From the NCBI GenBank assembly GCA_900549775.1, contig URPR01000017.1, forward strand, positions 1 to 27,673: DNA of 27,673 bases, in the 5' to 3' direction. The position numbers and the translations under genes were made by a program. Source of the DNA: an uncultured Oscillospiraceae bacterium. Its GTDB lineage: Bacteria > Bacillota > Clostridia > Oscillospirales > Acutalibacteraceae. This document shows, one piece after another, positions 15,239-23,761 of the stretch. A model generated the notes under the pieces. The model had not been told where the DNA came from and made no database searches. It saw only the letters and a list, made by a program, of their open reading frames with translations. Within the stretch, counting starts at the first letter, position 1. Every line of letters starts with the position of its first letter.

Positions 15239-16099
15239 TTATTTATTTTCTTCTAAGCACCTTGCTATCTCTGCTAAATCTTCATCATTGTAAAATTCAA
15301 TTTGAAGTATTCCTTTGTTTTTAGAAGAATTAATAACTTTTACTTTTCTTCCCAAAAATTGCTTCAACGACAGTTCTACTTCATCAAAAAACGGATTTCT
15401 ATCTAATTTTTTTTTGCTTTTTTTCTTACCTTTATCTTCATTTAATGCTTTACAAAATTTTTCAGTTTCGCGTACAGATAGTTCTTTTTCCACTATTAAT
15501 TTTGAAACTTTCTCAATATCATTGTCATCTTTCAAAGATAAAAGCGCCTTTGCATGACCTCCACTTAGAAGTCCCTTGGAGATCATATCTACTACATTTT
15601 CAGGTAAAGTTAATATTCTCAAAGAATTGGCTATTGAAGATCTCGATTTGCCCATCGACTTTGCTATCTCTTCTTGCGTCATGTTATACGTTTCCATCAA
15701 AGATTTATAACCTTGTGCTTCTTCTACTGCGGACAAATCCTCGCGTTGTAAATTTTCAATCAATGCGATTTCCATTACTTCATTATCTGTCAGTTCTCTT
15801 ATCACAACCGGAACTTCCTGCAATCCCGCCATGCGAGATGCCCTCCACCTGCGTTCACCAGCCACTATTTGATAAAAGTCTGTACCAACAGGTCTAACCA
15901 ATAAAGGTTGCAAAACGCCATGTTGAGCTATAGAATCCGCAAGTTCCGCCAAGGCCTCTTCATCAAAGTCTCTACGCGGTTGATCTCTATTAGGCTCAAT
16001 ATCTGAAATTTTTAAGTAAGTTGTATTTTTATTTTCCGTATCATTTTCTATGAAAATCGCACTTAAACCTTTTCCAAGTCCACTCTGCTTTTTAGCCAT
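15239..16099 (-). CDS. parB: ParB/Spo0J chromosome segregation protein
   Basis: CTP-dependent DNA clamp that loads at parS, spreads along the origin region and recruits SMC. The 286-aa product has the ParA-activating N-terminal tail (GLGKGLSAIF, residues 7-16), the ParB/Srx CTPase domain with IVAGERRWRAS (GERRWRA at 81-87) and ENLQRED, the helix-turn-helix (about 139-162, MTQEEIAKSMGKSRSS) and a C-terminal dimerisation domain. The start ATG follows AAAGGAGG. It is downstream of parA by 13 nt and both are probably transcribed from the parA promoter. Two cognate parS sites lie within 2.1 kb. Confidence 0.96.
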   Translation of the reverse strand: MAKKQSGLGKGLSAIFIENDTENKNTTYLKISDIEPNRDQPRRDFDEEALAELADSIAQHGVLQPLLVRPVGTDFYQIVAGERRWRASRMAGLQEVPVVIRELTDNEVMEIALIENLQREDLSAVEEAQGYKSLMETYNMTQEEIAKSMGKSRSSIANSLRILTLPENVVDMISKGLLSGGHAKALLSLKDDNDIEKVSKLIVEKELSVRETEKFCKALNEDKGKKKSKKKLDRNPFFDEVELSLKQFLGRKVKVINSSKNKGILQIEFYNDEDLAEIARCLEENK

Positions 16100-16112
16100 T
16101 TTTTCCTCCTTT

Positions 16113-16889
16113 TTAATTATCTTTTTTCTTATGCTTTTTAATGAGTTCTTTTGCTAAATCATTGTAAGCCCTAGAACCTTTGCAATACTTGTCAAAATAC
16201 ATAACAGGTTTGCCAAAACTAGGTGATTCCGATAACCTCACAGTTCTAGGAATTGTTGTTTTAAAGACTTGATTTTTAAAAAAGTTTTTCACTTCATCTA
16301 CAACTTGTAACGTTAATTTCAACCGTTTATCGTACATGGTCAATAAAACGCCTTCCATTTCAAGTTTTTCGTTGTATTGTCTTTTTACCCTACGAACTGT
16401 GCTCATAAGTTGAGACAATCCTTCTAAAGCATAAAACTCACATTGAATTGGAACTATTATACTGTCGCACAAACTCAAAACGTTTGTAGTTATAAGCCCA
16501 AGAGATGGTGGACAATCCACAAAAATATAATCAAACATATACATTACTGGTAAAATTGATTCTTTTAGTGAATATTCTCTATTTTCAATATTTGCTAATT
16601 CCAATTCTGCTCCAGATAAAGCTACATTTGAAGGTATAACTGATAAATTTTTAAATGGAGTTTTTATTATTGCTTCTTCAGCTCTTATTTTTTTTATTAA
16701 TACATCATAAATTGAAAATTTAATTTTCCTTTTATCCAAGCCAACTCCACTAGTTGTGTTCCCTTGTGGATCCATATCTATTAAAAGTACTTTTTTGTTG
16801 CCATTAGCAACTGCTGCAGATAAGTTTACAGCCGTTGTGGTTTTTCCTACACCACCCTTTTGATTAGTTATAGCTATAATTTTTTCCAC
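16113..16889 (-). CDS. parA: ParA/Soj chromosome-partitioning ATPase
   Basis: Deviant-Walker ATPase that works with ParB in origin segregation; in sporulating relatives Soj also affects DnaA activity. The 258-aa product has the deviant Walker A KGGVGKTTTA at residues 11-20, the switch I region LIDMDPQGNTT, Walker B YIFVDCPPSLG, and the IPRTVRLSESPSFGKP segment near the C-terminus that is typical of the Soj subgroup. The start is GTG at 16889 with GGAGGTG 5 nt before it. An extended -10 element and a parS site lie in its 130-nt upstream region, which suggests that ParB bound at parS could regulate the gene. Confidence 0.96.
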   Translation of the reverse strand: MEKIIAITNQKGGVGKTTTAVNLSAAVANGNKKVLLIDMDPQGNTTSGVGLDKRKIKFSIYDVLIKKIRAEEAIIKTPFKNLSVIPSNVALSGAELELANIENREYSLKESILPVMYMFDYIFVDCPPSLGLITTNVLSLCDSIIVPIQCEFYALEGLSQLMSTVRRVKRQYNEKLEMEGVLLTMYDKRLKLTLQVVDEVKNFFKNQVFKTTIPRTVRLSESPSFGKPVMYFDKYCKGSRAYNDLAKELIKKHKKKDN

Positions 16890-16922
16890 TTAAGCACCTC
16901 CCCTTATTTAATACGTTAATTA

Positions 16923-16931
16923 ATTATACCA
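16923..16931 (-). promoter_or_regulatory. Extended -10 promoter of parA-parB
   Basis: TGGTATAAT on the minus strand is a TGnTATAAT extended -10 element about 34 nt upstream of the GTG start. The -35 match is weak, as is common for extended -10 promoters. Further upstream, CAAAATG/CATTTTG occurs at 16941-16947, 16961-16967 and 16980-16986, the last two flanking parS. Confidence 0.55.
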
Positions 16932-16965
16932 TAGAAAAGTCATTTTGTATATATCATTTACAAAA

Positions 16966-16981
16966 TGTTTCACGTGGAACA
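16966..16981. promoter_or_regulatory. parS site upstream of parA
   Basis: TGTTTCACGTGGAACA, one base from the classical bacterial parS TGTTTCACGTGAAACA. It is centred in a 26-bp near-perfect palindrome (16961-16986, 12 of 13 pairs). It lies in the rsmG-parA gap. Confidence 0.93.
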
Positions 16982-17022
16982 TTTTGCTTCAATTCCTATT
17001 GCTAAGCCACTTTTACACAAAA

Positions 17023-17778
17023 TTAAAGAGGTTTTTTTGTTATTTTAGAGCTAGTTCTAGGATACTCAATTTTTGTGTTTTTTATTTTTTGTATTACAAC
17101 AATAGCTCTGTAATTATTTTTAGGTAAGTTAAATGATTTTACTTCAATTACTTCACAACCTAATAAATTCATAGCATCATTTGAGCAACCCAATTCTTCA
17201 TATACCTTGTTTCCTTTCATAGCTACGAAAATTCCACCTTTTTTTAAAAAAGGTGTACAATATTCCACTAATATGTTTAATGGAGCTACAGCCCGAGAAG
17301 TTACAAAATCAAATTTTTCTCTATAGTTTTTATCCCTTGAAATAAGCTCAGCCCTAGAGTTAATTAAATCCACATCTATATTATTTAAATATAAATTCAA
17401 ATCTTGTAAGAATGTTATCTTTTTCTTTACACTGTCTAATAAAGTTACGGTTAAGTCTGGTCTACATATTTTTATAGGCATTCCTGGAAAACCTGCACCC
17501 GTACCAACATCTATTAATTTTGAATTTTTAGGTACTTCACATGCATTCAAAACGCTTAAACTGTCAATAAAATGTTTAATGATTATATCATCAACATCAG
17601 TGATTGCAGTCAAATTAATTTTTTTATTCCATTCTAATAGTTGATTCGTATATTTAAAAAATAAACCTATTTTTTCATCATTTAAATTAAAATTCATTTC
17701 ACAGTTATCAACAAGTTTGTAAAACTTTTGTTTAAACTTTTCTTCGCTTATCACACCATCAGTCAAGTTATTACACAT
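17023..17778 (-). CDS. rsmG: 16S rRNA (guanine-N7)-methyltransferase
   Basis: SAM-dependent enzyme that methylates N7 of G527 in 16S rRNA; its loss gives low-level streptomycin resistance in several bacteria. The 251-aa product shows LLEWNKKINLTAITD, the SAM loop LIDVGTGAGFPGMPI, LLDSVKKKITFL and SRAVAPLNILVEY, all RsmG signatures. The ATG at 17778 follows GAGGT 8 nt upstream. It begins 11 nt after mnmG, so the mnmE-mnmG-rsmG genes are one operon. The C-terminus carries a short basic tail (SKITKK) beyond the usual end. Confidence 0.95.
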   Translation of the reverse strand: MCNNLTDGVISEEKFKQKFYKLVDNCEMNFNLNDEKIGLFFKYTNQLLEWNKKINLTAITDVDDIIIKHFIDSLSVLNACEVPKNSKLIDVGTGAGFPGMPIKICRPDLTVTLLDSVKKKITFLQDLNLYLNNIDVDLINSRAELISRDKNYREKFDFVTSRAVAPLNILVEYCTPFLKKGGIFVAMKGNKVYEELGCSNDAMNLLGCEVIEVKSFNLPKNNYRAIVVIQKIKNTKIEYPRTSSKITKKPL

Positions 17779-17789
17779 AACAAATTACC

Positions 17790-19661
17790 TCATACTTTAT
17801 TGTTTTTCGATAGCCATATCAGCAAAACGCTTATATCCGCAGGACTAACACCAGATATTCTACTCGCTTGACCTATATTTTCTGGCTTAATTTTGTTTAA
17901 TTTTTCTATAGCTTCTAGCCTAAGACCATGTATGTTCGAATATTCCAAATCTAACGGCAATTTTTTCACTTCTAATCTTTTCATTTCATTAATTTGATTA
18001 TTTTGCTTTTTTATATATCCTTCATATTTTATCTCAGTTTCAATTTGCTCAAAAACTTCTTTTTCTAAAATTGGTCTCTCTACATCTAAATCAGCCAAAC
18101 AATCATAATTTATTTGAGGTCTTTTTAATAAATTATACAGGCTTATACCTGTGGAAATTGCAGATGTTCCACGTGGAACAATTATATCATTTAACTTTTT
18201 ATTCGGCGGTATTATCGTGTTTTTCAATCTTTTAAATTCTTCTTTTTTTAAATTTTCCTTCCATTTGAATTTTTTAAATCTTTTTTCACTTATAAGTCCT
18301 AATTTATATCCTAACGGAGTTAACCTTTCATCTGCATTATCTTGCCTCAAAATTAATCTGTACTCTGATCTAGACGTCATCATCCTGTATGGATCTGTTA
18401 CCCCTTTCGTAACCAAGTCGTCAATTAAAGTTCCTATATATGAATTCGCTCTACTTAATATTACTTTTTCTTTTTTTTGTGCCTTTAATGCTGCATTTAT
18501 CCCCGCCACAAGTCCTTGAGCTGCGGCTTCCTCATAACCTGAACTTCCGTTAAACTGGCCTGCACCAAATAGACCTGGGAAATCTTTAAATTCCAGTGAC
18601 AAATCCATAGACTGCGGATCCACACAGTCATATTCTATTGCGTAAGCTGTTCTTGTTATCAATACGTTCTCAAGACCTTTTATACTTTTATAAAATTGAA
18701 TTTGAACCTCTTCTGGTAAACTGGAAGAAAGCCCTTGCAAATACATTTCCTGTGTATTTTCTCCACAAGGCTCTACAAAAAGTTGATGCCTCCCCTTATC
18801 TTTGAATCTAACTATTTTATCTTCTATACTTGGGCAATATCTAGGTCCAACGCCTTCTATTTTTCCTGAATACATTGGTGATCGGTGAATATTATCTAGT
18901 ATTATTTTCTTTGTATCCTCATTCGTCCATGATATGTAACATTTTATTTTATTTTCTAGTTTTCCTTCTGTTTCGTAAGAAAAAGGTACAATTTCTTCAT
19001 CACCCAGCTGCTCTTCTAAACAATCAAAGTTTATGCTTGATTTCAGCACCCTCGCAGGCGTCCCTGTTTTAAATCTTCTCAGAGGCAAACCTAATCTTTT
19101 CAATGAATCAGATAAAAAATTTGAAGGAAAAAGCCCATCAGGCCCACTTTCATAGGAAACTTCTCCTATAAAAATCTTTGCATTTAAATATGTACCAGAT
19201 GCCACAACCACGCATTTTGTTTCATAACTGGCGTCATTTCTAGTTACTACCTGCCATAATTCTTCATTTAATTTTTTTATATCAGTTATCTCAGCTTGTC
19301 TCAAATCCAAATTTTCCTGTAATTCTAGTTTATTTTTCATTACAACCTTATATTTTTCTCGATCTATTTGCGCACGCAAAGAATGCACGGCTGGACCTTT
19401 TCCTCTATTTAGCATTCTGCTTTGCAAGCAGCATTCGTCTGCTGTTTTGCCCATTTCTCCGCCAAGAGCATCTATTTCTCTGACCAAGTGCCCTTTTGCG
19501 GTCCCTCCTATAGAAGGGTTACATGGACAATTTCCCACAGAGTCCATGTTTATTGTAAATACCGCAGTTTTGGCACCCAAACGAGCCGAAGCTAGTCCTG
19601 CCTCTATTCCCGCATGCCCTGCGCCAATAACTATCACATCATAACTTCCCGCTTTATACAA
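17790..19661 (-). CDS. mnmG: tRNA uridine-5-carboxymethylaminomethyl synthesis enzyme MnmG
   Basis: FAD-binding partner of MnmE; together they add (carboxymethyl)aminomethyl groups to the wobble uridine of certain tRNAs. The 623-aa product begins MYKAGSYDVIVIGAGHAG (FAD dinucleotide fold), then GNCPCNPSIGGTAKGHLVRE with the catalytic Cys residues, DGLFPSNFLS, RYCPSIEDK and a helical C-terminal MnmE-binding domain ending SRISGVSPADISVLL. A TTG at 19661 was chosen because the protein then starts like homologues (M-x-Y-x-AG) and AGAGG is 9 nt upstream; a TTG three codons earlier is too close to that site. A perfect palindromic parS lies inside the coding sequence (18165-18180). Gap to mnmE 21 nt. 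Confidence 0.96.
   Translation of the reverse strand: MYKAGSYDVIVIGAGHAGIEAGLASARLGAKTAVFTINMDSVGNCPCNPSIGGTAKGHLVREIDALGGEMGKTADECCLQSRMLNRGKGPAVHSLRAQIDREKYKVVMKNKLELQENLDLRQAEITDIKKLNEELWQVVTRNDASYETKCVVVASGTYLNAKIFIGEVSYESGPDGLFPSNFLSDSLKRLGLPLRRFKTGTPARVLKSSINFDCLEEQLGDEEIVPFSYETEGKLENKIKCYISWTNEDTKKIILDNIHRSPMYSGKIEGVGPRYCPSIEDKIVRFKDKGRHQLFVEPCGENTQEMYLQGLSSSLPEEVQIQFYKSIKGLENVLITRTAYAIEYDCVDPQSMDLSLEFKDFPGLFGAGQFNGSSGYEEAAAQGLVAGINAALKAQKKEKVILSRANSYIGTLIDDLVTKGVTDPYRMMTSRSEYRLILRQDNADERLTPLGYKLGLISEKRFKKFKWKENLKKEEFKRLKNTIIPPNKKLNDIIVPRGTSAISTGISLYNLLKRPQINYDCLADLDVERPILEKEVFEQIETEIKYEGYIKKQNNQINEMKRLEVKKLPLDLEYSNIHGLRLEAIEKLNKIKPENIGQASRISGVSPADISVLLIWLSKNNKV
18165..18180. promoter_or_regulatory. 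parS site inside mnmG
   Basis: TGTTCCACGTGGAACA, a perfect 16-bp palindrome, two bases (one symmetric pair) from the classical parS. Position within the mnmG coding sequence, as in B. subtilis and other Firmicutes where origin-proximal genes carry parS. Confidence 0.93.
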
Positions 19662-19682
19662 TATCTTCAACCTCTTTTTATA

Positions 19683-21047
19683 TCATTTTCCAACACAAAA
19701 CTTAGAAAAAACTTCATTGGTAACGGATTCGGTTACTTTTTCGCCTGTCAGCTTTAACAAATCTCCTATCGCATTTTCAATCAACACTGTGATGGCATCT
19801 AAGGTAAAACCATCTTGCAAGGCATTCATCGCCTCAATCACATTACTAAGTGCAGATTTAACGTCCATAAATTGTCTCTGATTCGATATCATGCCTTCAT
19901 TTGGATTTATTTTTTCAGCCTGAACAATCTGCGAAATTTCCTTTTTTAAATTTTCAAAACCTTCCCCCGATTCCGCAGACAAATATACCACCCTGTTTAT
20001 TTTATTTAAAACTTCATTGCAGACAAACTTTCTCTCAAGGTCTGATTTATTAAAAATGGCAATAGTATTGGTATTAGCTAACTTTAAAAGTTCTATATCT
20101 TCCATAGAAATTTCCCTAGATAAATCAAAAACTATCAAAACCAAATCTGCACTTTCTATTTTGTTTTTCGCTCTTTCTACACCTATTTTTTCGACTATAT
20201 CATCAGTTTCTCTGATCCCCGCCGTATCTGCTATTTTTAATACAAAGTCCCCAAAAGTAACAGTTTCCTCCACTACGTCTCTGGTAGTTCCAGGTATGTT
20301 TGTCACTATACTGCGTGCGGTACCAGATAAAAAGTTCATTATCGTAGATTTGCCCACATTTGGCTTGCCTACTATGACTGTATCTATGCCTTCTCTAACT
20401 AATTTTCCGTCATTATAAGTGTTTAAAAGCCTTTCCAATTTTTCTTTCACTTTGCAAAGGCTCTTACCTAAACTTTCATCGCTTAACTCAGGTATGTCCT
20501 CGTCAGGATAATCTGAAAATACAGATAAATGCGCCGCTAAATTTAACAATTCATCTTTTATAGAAGCAATCCTTTTGCTAAGTGCTCCATCTCGCATTGC
20601 CAAAGCCGCTCTAGATGCCTGTTTCCCTTGAGTACTTATGATGTCCATTACAGCCTCTGCTTCTGTTAAATCAAGTTTGCCATTCAAAAAAGCTCTTTGA
20701 GTAAATTCACCAGGAGAAGCTAGCACTGCACCGTTATCTAAAACCAGCTTCAATATCTGCTCCGTCACAAATATACCACCATGGCATTGAATCTCTACTA
20801 CATCCTCTCCTGTGTAGCTTTTTGGCGCTTTAAAAACAAGCGTTATGACTTCATCTACGCATTCTTCGCCATCATAAACCCTTCCATATAAAGCGTTATA
20901 TCCACTTAAATCTTTAACTTTCTTTCCGCTTGCCGACTTAAACACTCTGTCAGCTATCTGCACAGCCTCATCGCCGGAAATCCTAATGACACCTATACCA
21001 GCCTGTCCCCTCGCGGTGGCTATTGCAGCTATTGTTTTATTTTCCAT
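19683..21047 (-). CDS. mnmE: tRNA modification GTPase MnmE
   Basis: GTPase that works with MnmG on wobble uridines of tRNA. The 454-aa product has the N-terminal tetrahydrofolate-binding domain (TIAAIATARGQAGIGVIRISG), the helical domain, the inserted G domain with GKPNVGKST (P-loop), GTTRD, DTAGI and NKSD, and the C-terminal FSKFCVGK whose Cys is characteristic. I use ATG at 21047, with AAGGA 8 nt upstream; the frame stays open back to 21122, but this extension crosses the terminator of the preceding operon and is not conserved in the family. First gene of the mnmE-mnmG-rsmG set; no convincing promoter is visible in the short gap, so some read-through from upstream is possible. Confidence 0.96.
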   Translation of the reverse strand: MENKTIAAIATARGQAGIGVIRISGDEAVQIADRVFKSASGKKVKDLSGYNALYGRVYDGEECVDEVITLVFKAPKSYTGEDVVEIQCHGGIFVTEQILKLVLDNGAVLASPGEFTQRAFLNGKLDLTEAEAVMDIISTQGKQASRAALAMRDGALSKRIASIKDELLNLAAHLSVFSDYPDEDIPELSDESLGKSLCKVKEKLERLLNTYNDGKLVREGIDTVIVGKPNVGKSTIMNFLSGTARSIVTNIPGTTRDVVEETVTFGDFVLKIADTAGIRETDDIVEKIGVERAKNKIESADLVLIVFDLSREISMEDIELLKLANTNTIAIFNKSDLERKFVCNEVLNKINRVVYLSAESGEGFENLKKEISQIVQAEKINPNEGMISNQRQFMDVKSALSNVIEAMNALQDGFTLDAITVLIENAIGDLLKLTGEKVTESVTNEVFSKFCVGK

Positions 21048-21101
21048 TGCCCGTTCCTTTCTCAACATATGTTCTTCTTTTTGTTGAAATCTTAAATAAC
21101 T

Positions 21102-21142
21102 AAAAAACCTCGAACCCACCATATGATTCGGGGATTTCGAGG
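21102..21142 (-). terminator. Intrinsic terminator after jag
   Basis: On the minus strand CCTCGAA pairs with TTCGAGG, extended by CCC/GGG, followed by a run of six T. It ends the rpmH-to-jag transcript and places the upstream extension of the mnmE frame outside the gene. Confidence 0.85.
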
Positions 21143-21153
21143 ATTTGATTAAA

Positions 21154-21918
21154 TTAAATATTTACCTTTCCATACAATGGTATATCTTTTTCATTTATTT
21201 CTGTTTTACTGATTTTTTCTTTTTTGTGAAAATCATTTGAATTAAACTTACGATTGTGATTTTTATAAGAAAGCTTTATATTTTCCGGGTTCTCAGCGGA
21301 TATAACAATATGCCTTTCTTTGCCTTCCCCTTCCGACCAAGACTTTACACCATCTATGCTTTCTACCTTCAAATGAATAACGCGCCTTTCATAAGGCGAC
21401 ATAGGTTCCAAGTTTAGCGCCTTTCCTGTTCTCAATGCTTTCATAGCTATTTTTTCTGCCAAAGATTCTAAAGTCTTTTCGCGCCTAGAACGATAATCAC
21501 CTGCATTTATAGTCAATCTAAAATAATCACTTTCGCCGCTGTTTGCCACCAGTCCTGCTAAATACTGTATGTTATCAAGTAGTCTGCCTCTCCTGCCTAT
21601 TATAGGGCTAATTCTCTCACCGGATATCGTCAGTTCAGCAGAGTTCTTTCCTTCCGATATTTCTATTTTAAAATCTTTCAAGCCAAACTCTTTTAAAATA
21701 TCCTCAACATAACTGGCAGCTACTTTTGCCGGAGATATGCAAACAGAAGCTTTTACTTTTGCTTGTTTTCCCCCGAATATTCCTAAAGTTTTTTTTATTG
21801 GCATTTGTACAATCTCATAGTTAATTTCTTGATTTGAATTATTTAATGCTAAATTTCTGCGTGCGTCCTCTTGTGCTAAATTTATCGTTTCTCCTACTCC
21901 AAAAGCTTCTTTTACCAA
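21154..21918 (-). CDS. jag: Jag/KhpB RNA-binding protein (Jag-N, KH, R3H)
   Basis: Single-strand RNA-binding protein co-encoded with YidC; in other Firmicutes it affects sporulation, cell elongation and mRNA levels. The 254-aa product has the Jag-N domain (residues about 1-50, KKTLGIFGGKQAKV), a KH domain with ISPIIGRRGRLLDNIQYL (the GxxG-type loop is GRRG) and an R3H domain with SPYERRVIHL. An unusual Lys/Asn-rich tail of about 35 residues follows. A TTG at 21918 is preferred as start because GGGGGTG lies 6 nt before it; the frame is open a little further, to a TTG at 21933. It follows yidC by about 35 nt. Confidence 0.92.
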   Translation of the reverse strand: MVKEAFGVGETINLAQEDARRNLALNNSNQEINYEIVQMPIKKTLGIFGGKQAKVKASVCISPAKVAASYVEDILKEFGLKDFKIEISEGKNSAELTISGERISPIIGRRGRLLDNIQYLAGLVANSGESDYFRLTINAGDYRSRREKTLESLAEKIAMKALRTGKALNLEPMSPYERRVIHLKVESIDGVKSWSEGEGKERHIVISAENPENIKLSYKNHNRKFNSNDFHKKEKISKTEINEKDIPLYGKVNI

Positions 21919-21953
21919 AACAAGCACCCCCAAAAATATAAAGACATTTAATC

Positions 21954-22898
21954 TTACTGCCTTTTTGAAACATTTTTTTCTTCCATATCAAGTAAAGCAA
22001 TTCTTGCAGCTTCTTCTTTAGCTGTTAAAATATGTGAACTGTAAAATTTCGCAACTATCATAGTTTGAACTATAGCTAAAAAGTTAAAGATTATATAATA
22101 AACACCGACTCCGGCCGGAACGTTGAAAACAAATAATATGTACGGTATCGACATCAAGTATGGTGTAAATTTCATACAACCATTCAACTCGCCGGTCTGT
22201 GCTGAATTTAACTTCTGACTTAGAAATACCGATAAAAAGTTTGTCACTATACACAGAACCGGTATCAGCCAGATAAAATCTGAGAATGCACTCCCGTTAG
22301 GAGTAAGCGTTAAGTCTAGTCCGAAAAAGTTAAACCCTTTATGAAAATTTAAAATTGAGCTTTTTTCAGTTTCGTTAAACATTGTGAAAGAATCTTGATA
22401 TTTCGGAAAATATTTCACTACATTCAATTGAGAGTAATAAGCTCTATTGTAAAATCCTGACTTTGCACTTTCTCCAACAAGGTTTGGCAACATATCTATT
22501 GCATTTGAAACCTTATCTGCCGCGATATGAAGCATGTTCGTCAACGGTTGAGTGATGGAAAATAAAACTCCCATAAAAGCAAACATCGGGAACAATTGAG
22601 GAAGGCATCCTCCCGCCGGGTTTATTCCTTCTTGTTGGTACAGTTTTGTGGTTTCTTCGCTAAGTTTCTGTCTGTCATTTTTATATTTCTTTTCAAGCTC
22701 TAATCTTTTTTTATTGATTCTGGCCGTCCTTGCCATAGCTTTACGACCTTTTAGTTCAAAAGGAAATGAACAAATTTTTATAAATAAAGTAAAGCAAAAA
22801 ACCGAAAATACGTAATTATCGAACACATCGAAGAAAAACCATAATATGTACCCGGCAAATTGTCCTATAGCATTTCCTATGTTAAAAAAAATCTGCAT
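21954..22898 (-). CDS. yidC: Membrane protein insertase YidC/SpoIIIJ
   Basis: Inserts small membrane proteins and assists the Sec translocon; the sporulation paralogue SpoIIIJ supports forespore-mother cell signalling. The 314-aa product is the short Gram-positive type without a large periplasmic domain. It has five hydrophobic segments, the cytoplasmic hairpin rich in charged residues (about 53-85) and the motif GINPAGGCLPQLFPMFAFMG. The groove Arg of the family appears to be replaced by Lys (TLFIKICSFP). It lacks the lipobox common in Bacillus homologues. An insertion of about 80 residues follows the second conserved helix (about 120-205). ATG follows GGAGG. Operon with rnpA, yidD and jag. 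Confidence 0.94.
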   Translation of the reverse strand: MQIFFNIGNAIGQFAGYILWFFFDVFDNYVFSVFCFTLFIKICSFPFELKGRKAMARTARINKKRLELEKKYKNDRQKLSEETTKLYQQEGINPAGGCLPQLFPMFAFMGVLFSITQPLTNMLHIAADKVSNAIDMLPNLVGESAKSGFYNRAYYSQLNVVKYFPKYQDSFTMFNETEKSSILNFHKGFNFFGLDLTLTPNGSAFSDFIWLIPVLCIVTNFLSVFLSQKLNSAQTGELNGCMKFTPYLMSIPYILFVFNVPAGVGVYYIIFNFLAIVQTMIVAKFYSSHILTAKEEAARIALLDMEEKNVSKRQ

Positions 22899-22919
22899 AA
22901 AATCCTCCGTATTGAAAAT

Positions 22920-23150
22920 TTAATGTTTTTTGAATAGTTTTAATGGAACAGGGTCGTATCCTCCTTTAAACAAAGGGTTACAACGCATCAATCTTAATAC
23001 AGATAAAAACCCACCAATAATAACTCCAAATCTTTCTATCGAAACCGCTGCATATTCAGAGCAAGTCGGTCTGAACCTGCATCTAGGAGGTTTTGTAGGA
23101 GATATATTTTTTTGATAAAATCTTATGGCTTTCAAAATAATTTTTTTAAT
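22920..23150 (-). CDS. yidD: Membrane protein insertion efficiency factor YidD, probable ATT start
   Basis: Small membrane-associated protein that helps YidC-dependent insertion. With the start used here the product has 76 aa and begins MKKIILKAIRFYQKNISP, the family's usual N-terminus; the rest (CRFRPTCSEYAA, GGFLSVLRLMRCNP, GGYDPVPL) is fully typical. The only conventional start in the frame, a TTG at 23135, is 23 nt from the nearest ribosome binding site and would remove the conserved MKK. An ATT at 23150-23148 lies 7 nt after AAAGGTG, the ideal spacing, so I infer initiation at ATT. The AAAGGTG overlaps the rnpA stop codon. If ATT is not used the gene is 22920-23135. Confidence 0.85.
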   Translation of the reverse strand: MKKIILKAIRFYQKNISPTKPPRCRFRPTCSEYAAVSIERFGVIIGGFLSVLRLMRCNPLFKGGYDPVPLKLFKKH

Positions 23151-23162
23151 ATTACCACACCT

Positions 23163-23513
23163 TTATTTGCGAATATACGCGCCAAACAAATTTAATTTAT
23201 TAAAGCCATAAACCATTTGTTTTTCAACGTACATACTTTTAACAAATGGCGTTTTTTTTCTGGCAACGAACACAATATCAAAGTTACCATTTAATCTAGG
23301 CAAAATATGTCTAAAAGATTCCTTTATTACTCTTCTTGCGCGATTTCTTTGAACTGCATTTCCGATTTTTTTACTTGTAGTTATTCCTAATCTTATGCCA
23401 TTATTTCGGTTTTTCAAAATATAAATAACTAACAAATCAGAAACAAAAGATTTTCCTTTTGCATATGCGCGGTTATATTCTTTTTTTCGCGTTAAAGTTA
23501 CTATGTCACTCAT
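23163..23513 (-). CDS. rnpA: Ribonuclease P protein component
   Basis: Protein subunit of RNase P, which trims the 5' leader of tRNA precursors. The 116-aa basic product starts with the typical TLTRKKEYNRAYAKGKSF and carries the RNR motif in NAVQRNRARRVIKESFR (about residues 52-68) that contacts the RNA subunit. The ATG follows GAGGT. It is downstream of rpmH as in nearly all bacteria, with a hairpin between them that may lower its expression relative to rpmH. Confidence 0.96.
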   Translation of the reverse strand: MSDIVTLTRKKEYNRAYAKGKSFVSDLLVIYILKNRNNGIRLGITTSKKIGNAVQRNRARRVIKESFRHILPRLNGNFDIVFVARKKTPFVKSMYVEKQMVYGFNKLNLFGAYIRK

Positions 23514-23555
23514 TTGCGGAACCTCTACTTTTCAGTTAAACACTTATGCAAAAAC

Positions 23556-23582
23556 AAAGACCACTAAATTTAAGTGGTCTTT
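23556..23582 (-). terminator. Terminator or attenuator between rpmH and rnpA
   Basis: Stem AAAGACCACT / AGTGGTCTTT (10 bp, 7-nt loop) followed on the minus strand by TGTTTTTG. It starts 5 nt after the rpmH stop. Since rnpA has no evident promoter of its own, partial read-through is the likely mode. Confidence 0.7.
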
Positions 23583-23586
23583 ATTA

Positions 23587-23721
23587 TTAGTACGACAAGC
23601 GCTTTCTGCCTTTTCTTCTTCTTCGCGCTAATACTTTGCGACCGTTTCTGTCTGACATTCTTTTTCTAAAACCGTGCTCCTTTTGTCTATGAAGCTTTTT
23701 CGGTTGATAGGTTCTCAACAT
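23587..23721 (-). CDS. rpmH: Ribosomal protein bL34
   Basis: 44-aa, very basic large-subunit ribosomal protein. The sequence MLRTYQPKKLHRQKEHGF followed by RKRMSDRNGRKVLARRR is fully canonical. The start ATG at 23721 is preceded by AAGGAGGG. The frame is open to 23790 but that upstream part carries the promoter. First gene of the rpmH-rnpA-yidD-yidC-jag transcript. Confidence 0.97.
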   Translation of the reverse strand: MLRTYQPKKLHRQKEHGFRKRMSDRNGRKVLARRRRKGRKRLSY

Positions 23722-23761
23722 AAAAAATCCCTCCTTCGAGTTTATAACCTTATAAGTTATC

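Noticed and set aside
15445..15897. 150-codon frame antisense to parB
   Set aside because: Overlaps the well-conserved ParB CTPase and helix-turn-helix coding region and has no initiation signals.
21048..21122. 25-codon N-terminal extension of MnmE
   Set aside because: Runs into the intrinsic terminator after jag and is not part of the family's conserved N-terminus, which begins at the ATG at 21047.
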